Source of the DNA: Clostridia bacterium
Lineage (GTDB): Bacteria > Bacillota > Clostridia > Oscillospirales > CAG-382
Direction of reading: 5' to 3'
DNA length: 6,940 nt
Assembly: GCA_017646185.1 (NCBI GenBank)
Contig: JAGCNA010000016.1
Span: forward strand, 1-6,940
The notes beneath the pieces were generated by a model. It made no database searches, was not told the DNA's origin, and saw only the letters and a list, made by a program, of their open reading frames with translations. This document shows positions 5,574 to 6,940 of the stretch, in pieces (within the stretch, counting starts at the first letter, position 1; the number at the start of each line of letters is the position of its first letter). Made by a program: the position numbers and the translations under genes.

Positions 5574-6761
5574 TTCATTGGCTTTTTTTCTTTTGTTTTT
5601 AATTACCGCGCGGATAATAATAACCACCAGTATCGCATTGACAGCTTCAAAAAGCAAAGAACCGCAAACAATAATGATCAAAGCGGTGATAAGATCATCA
5701 TCAAAAAGACGCTTTTCGGTAGTTTGTGTAAAAGCACCGCACACGCAATAGCGATTAATGAGCGTATAATCTTCGCGCTCTATGGTTTCGCTGTTGTGGG
5801 AATAATCGTGCGCTGTCGGCTTGGATTCATATCCGCATACAGAGCAAATCGCTTGGTGAGTTTGATCTTCCCGAACATACTTTTCAAAGGTATGAAGCAC
5901 CACCGAATCCCATTCAAGAGGAGGATAACCGTAATAAAGAACACCGTTTACAACCTCTGAAACTATTTTATCGCCCTCGGTAGGAATACAAGGGTAATTT
6001 TTGAGATAATCGGCAGAGAAGAAAATGTATTCCAGATTAAGCGAGGTAATAAACTCCCTGTCGTCGTAAACAGAAAATCTGAGCACGCAATAATCGCAAT
6101 CATCGTAAATTCTCTTTAGGCTTTCGCATCCGATCAAAAAGTTACTTGCAAGATTTTGATGGTCTTTAGGCAAACGAATGCTCTCCAAGGATAGACAGTT
6201 TTCAAAAGCACCGTTTTCGATAAAAGAAAGCGTATCGGGCAAAGAAACATTCACAAGCTTCCTGCATTCCCTAAACGTAGCATGGGGAAGAGTCCACAGA
6301 TCACCGGCTTCAATAGTTGCGCTTTCAAGAGAAACACAGTTTTCGAAAACACTATAACCCATTTCATCCACCTTACCCGGTATAACTATACTCTTGAGTT
6401 CACGGCAATTCTGGAATGAGTATGAATCGATCAAAGTAACGGTAGCGGGTATATTAATATCCTCAAGGACAAGAAAATTGCGGAATGCCGATGAACTGAT
6501 ATTTAAAAGTCCTTCGGGCAGGATGATGTGCTTAACCTCTTTCGCGTAATCGGACCAAGGATACGCTCCCGAGTTCATCTCCCCTGTTCCCTCTATGGTC
6601 AGGGTGGCTGTTTGAGGGTTAAACGACCAGGTAAGATTTTCTCCCCAAGTGCCGCTTGTTTCCTCTGCCGCATCTGCGTTTACGGCGCAGAAGGTGAAGA
6701 TGGAAAGAAGCATCGCCACACAAACAACTATATGTTTTGCCGTTTTACTGATCGCATACAT
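5559..6761 (-). CDS. BspA-type leucine-rich-repeat surface protein, C-terminal membrane anchor
   Basis: Predicted cell-surface protein of 400 aa. A signal peptide occupies residues 1-32 (hydrophobic 11-26, cleavage near ADA-A). Residues 36-62, with GTWGENLTWSFN and TLTIEGTGEM, are the usual lead-in of BspA/LRR_5 proteins. Six repeats of 23-24 residues follow: 74-96, 97-119, 120-142, 143-166, 167-189 and 190-212, most ending in F-x-x-C, with a seventh beginning at 213. Residues 220-295 match nothing I recognise. A small Cys/His section follows: CSVCG (306-310), His318 and His322, CVCG (339-342). It ends with a hydrophobic helix (about 356-385) and a basic tail NKRKK. Proteins of this type are associated with adhesion and host or community interaction, but no ligand can be inferred. 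AAAAGGAG (6773-6780) precedes the ATG by 11 nt. The start overlaps the upstream gene by 17 nt, implying coupled translation. Confidence 0.9.
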   Translation of the reverse strand: MYAISKTAKHIVVCVAMLLSIFTFCAVNADAAEETSGTWGENLTWSFNPQTATLTIEGTGEMNSGAYPWSDYAKEVKHIILPEGLLNISSSAFRNFLVLEDINIPATVTLIDSYSFQNCRELKSIVIPGKVDEMGYSVFENCVSLESATIEAGDLWTLPHATFRECRKLVNVSLPDTLSFIENGAFENCLSLESIRLPKDHQNLASNFLIGCESLKRIYDDCDYCVLRFSVYDDREFITSLNLEYIFFSADYLKNYPCIPTEGDKIVSEVVNGVLYYGYPPLEWDSVVLHTFEKYVREDQTHQAICSVCGYESKPTAHDYSHNSETIEREDYTLINRYCVCGAFTQTTEKRLFDDDLITALIIIVCGSLLFEAVNAILVVIIIRAVIKNKRKKANEKTSE

Positions 6762-6940
6762 TTTTCGTTTTGCTCCTTTTTTTCTTTACCGCCAATACGA
6801 GTCCCGCAACGGAAGCCGCCAAAACCACCAAAACCACTACGGTTATTACGGGGCTGATCTTCAGAATGGGCAAGACGACGGTGGTGGCATAACCGCATTC
6901 GCAGATATCCTGCTTCAAGCCTCGTCTGAAGGGGGTGGAA
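6745..6940 (-). CDS. 3' end of a membrane-anchored surface protein gene (partial)
   Basis: An open frame enters from the right edge and ends at TAA (6745-6747), giving the last 64 residues of a protein whose start is outside the window. The visible part holds a CECG motif (residues 13-16 of the fragment), a strongly hydrophobic helix (about 28-51, rich in Val/Leu/Ala) and a basic tail KKKRSKTK. This is the same arrangement as the tail of the downstream LRR protein (CVCG, helix, NKRKK), so this is probably a related surface protein, perhaps also a leucine-rich-repeat one; the repeats themselves would lie outside the window. It overlaps the next gene's start by 17 nt and contains that gene's ribosome binding site, so the two form an operon. 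Confidence 0.75.
   Translation of the reverse strand, partial: STPFRRGLKQDICECGYATTVVLPILKISPVITVVVLVVLAASVAGLVLAVKKKRSKTKNVCDQ

Overview
The window looks like a chromosomal fragment of a Gram-positive, anaerobic, host-associated Clostridia-type bacterium (Oscillospirales-like is my guess). The grounds are: strong AGGAG-type ribosome binding sites, sigma-A promoters with 17-nt spacers, two lipoproteins with Gram-positive-style lipoboxes, a BspA-type leucine-rich-repeat surface protein, an oxygen-sensitive-looking aldo/keto reductase carrying two [4Fe-4S] clusters, and moderate GC. The taxon is an inference from style only. No phage, transposase, CRISPR, rRNA or tRNA gene is visible.

Layout, left to right. 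(1) 1-113: a compact intergenic palindromic repeat built on AAGTGAAGTT separated by unrelated mini-hairpins. (2) 111-1688, minus strand: a two-gene lipoprotein operon (314-aa protein first, 209-aa protein second, 3 nt apart) ending on the repeat. (3) 1689-1832: a tight divergent regulatory region with one sigma-A promoter on each strand, a LacI/CcpA-like palindrome inside the lipoprotein promoter and a small dyad just downstream of the transporter promoter. (4) 1833-3377, plus: an MFS transporter resembling the sucrose/SLC45-GPH type, with an unusually long outer loop. (5) 3378-3540: a non-coding stretch with short direct repeats, a GC hairpin and a bidirectional terminator. (6) 3541-4266, minus: a membrane protein flanked by charged helical regions, function unknown. 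(7) 4267-4411: a second divergent promoter region. (8) 4412-5536, plus: the aldo/keto reductase. (9) 5548-5573: a bidirectional terminator that contains the stop codon of the next, convergent gene. (10) 5559-6940, minus: two overlapping surface-protein genes. The upstream one is cut by the window edge; the downstream one is a BspA-like LRR protein. Both end in a CxCG motif, a transmembrane helix and a Lys/Arg-rich tail.

How it fits together: the genes do not form one obvious pathway. The divergent transporter and lipoprotein operon may share sugar-responsive control, inferred only from the transporter family and the palindrome. The reductase and the 241-aa membrane protein each appear to be monocistronic. 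The right-hand pair is a cell-surface locus. I found no clear undescribed defence, mobile or biosynthetic system. The items most worth a second look are the palindromic repeat at the left edge, the tandem surface proteins with a shared tail, and the transporter's 90-residue outer insertion.
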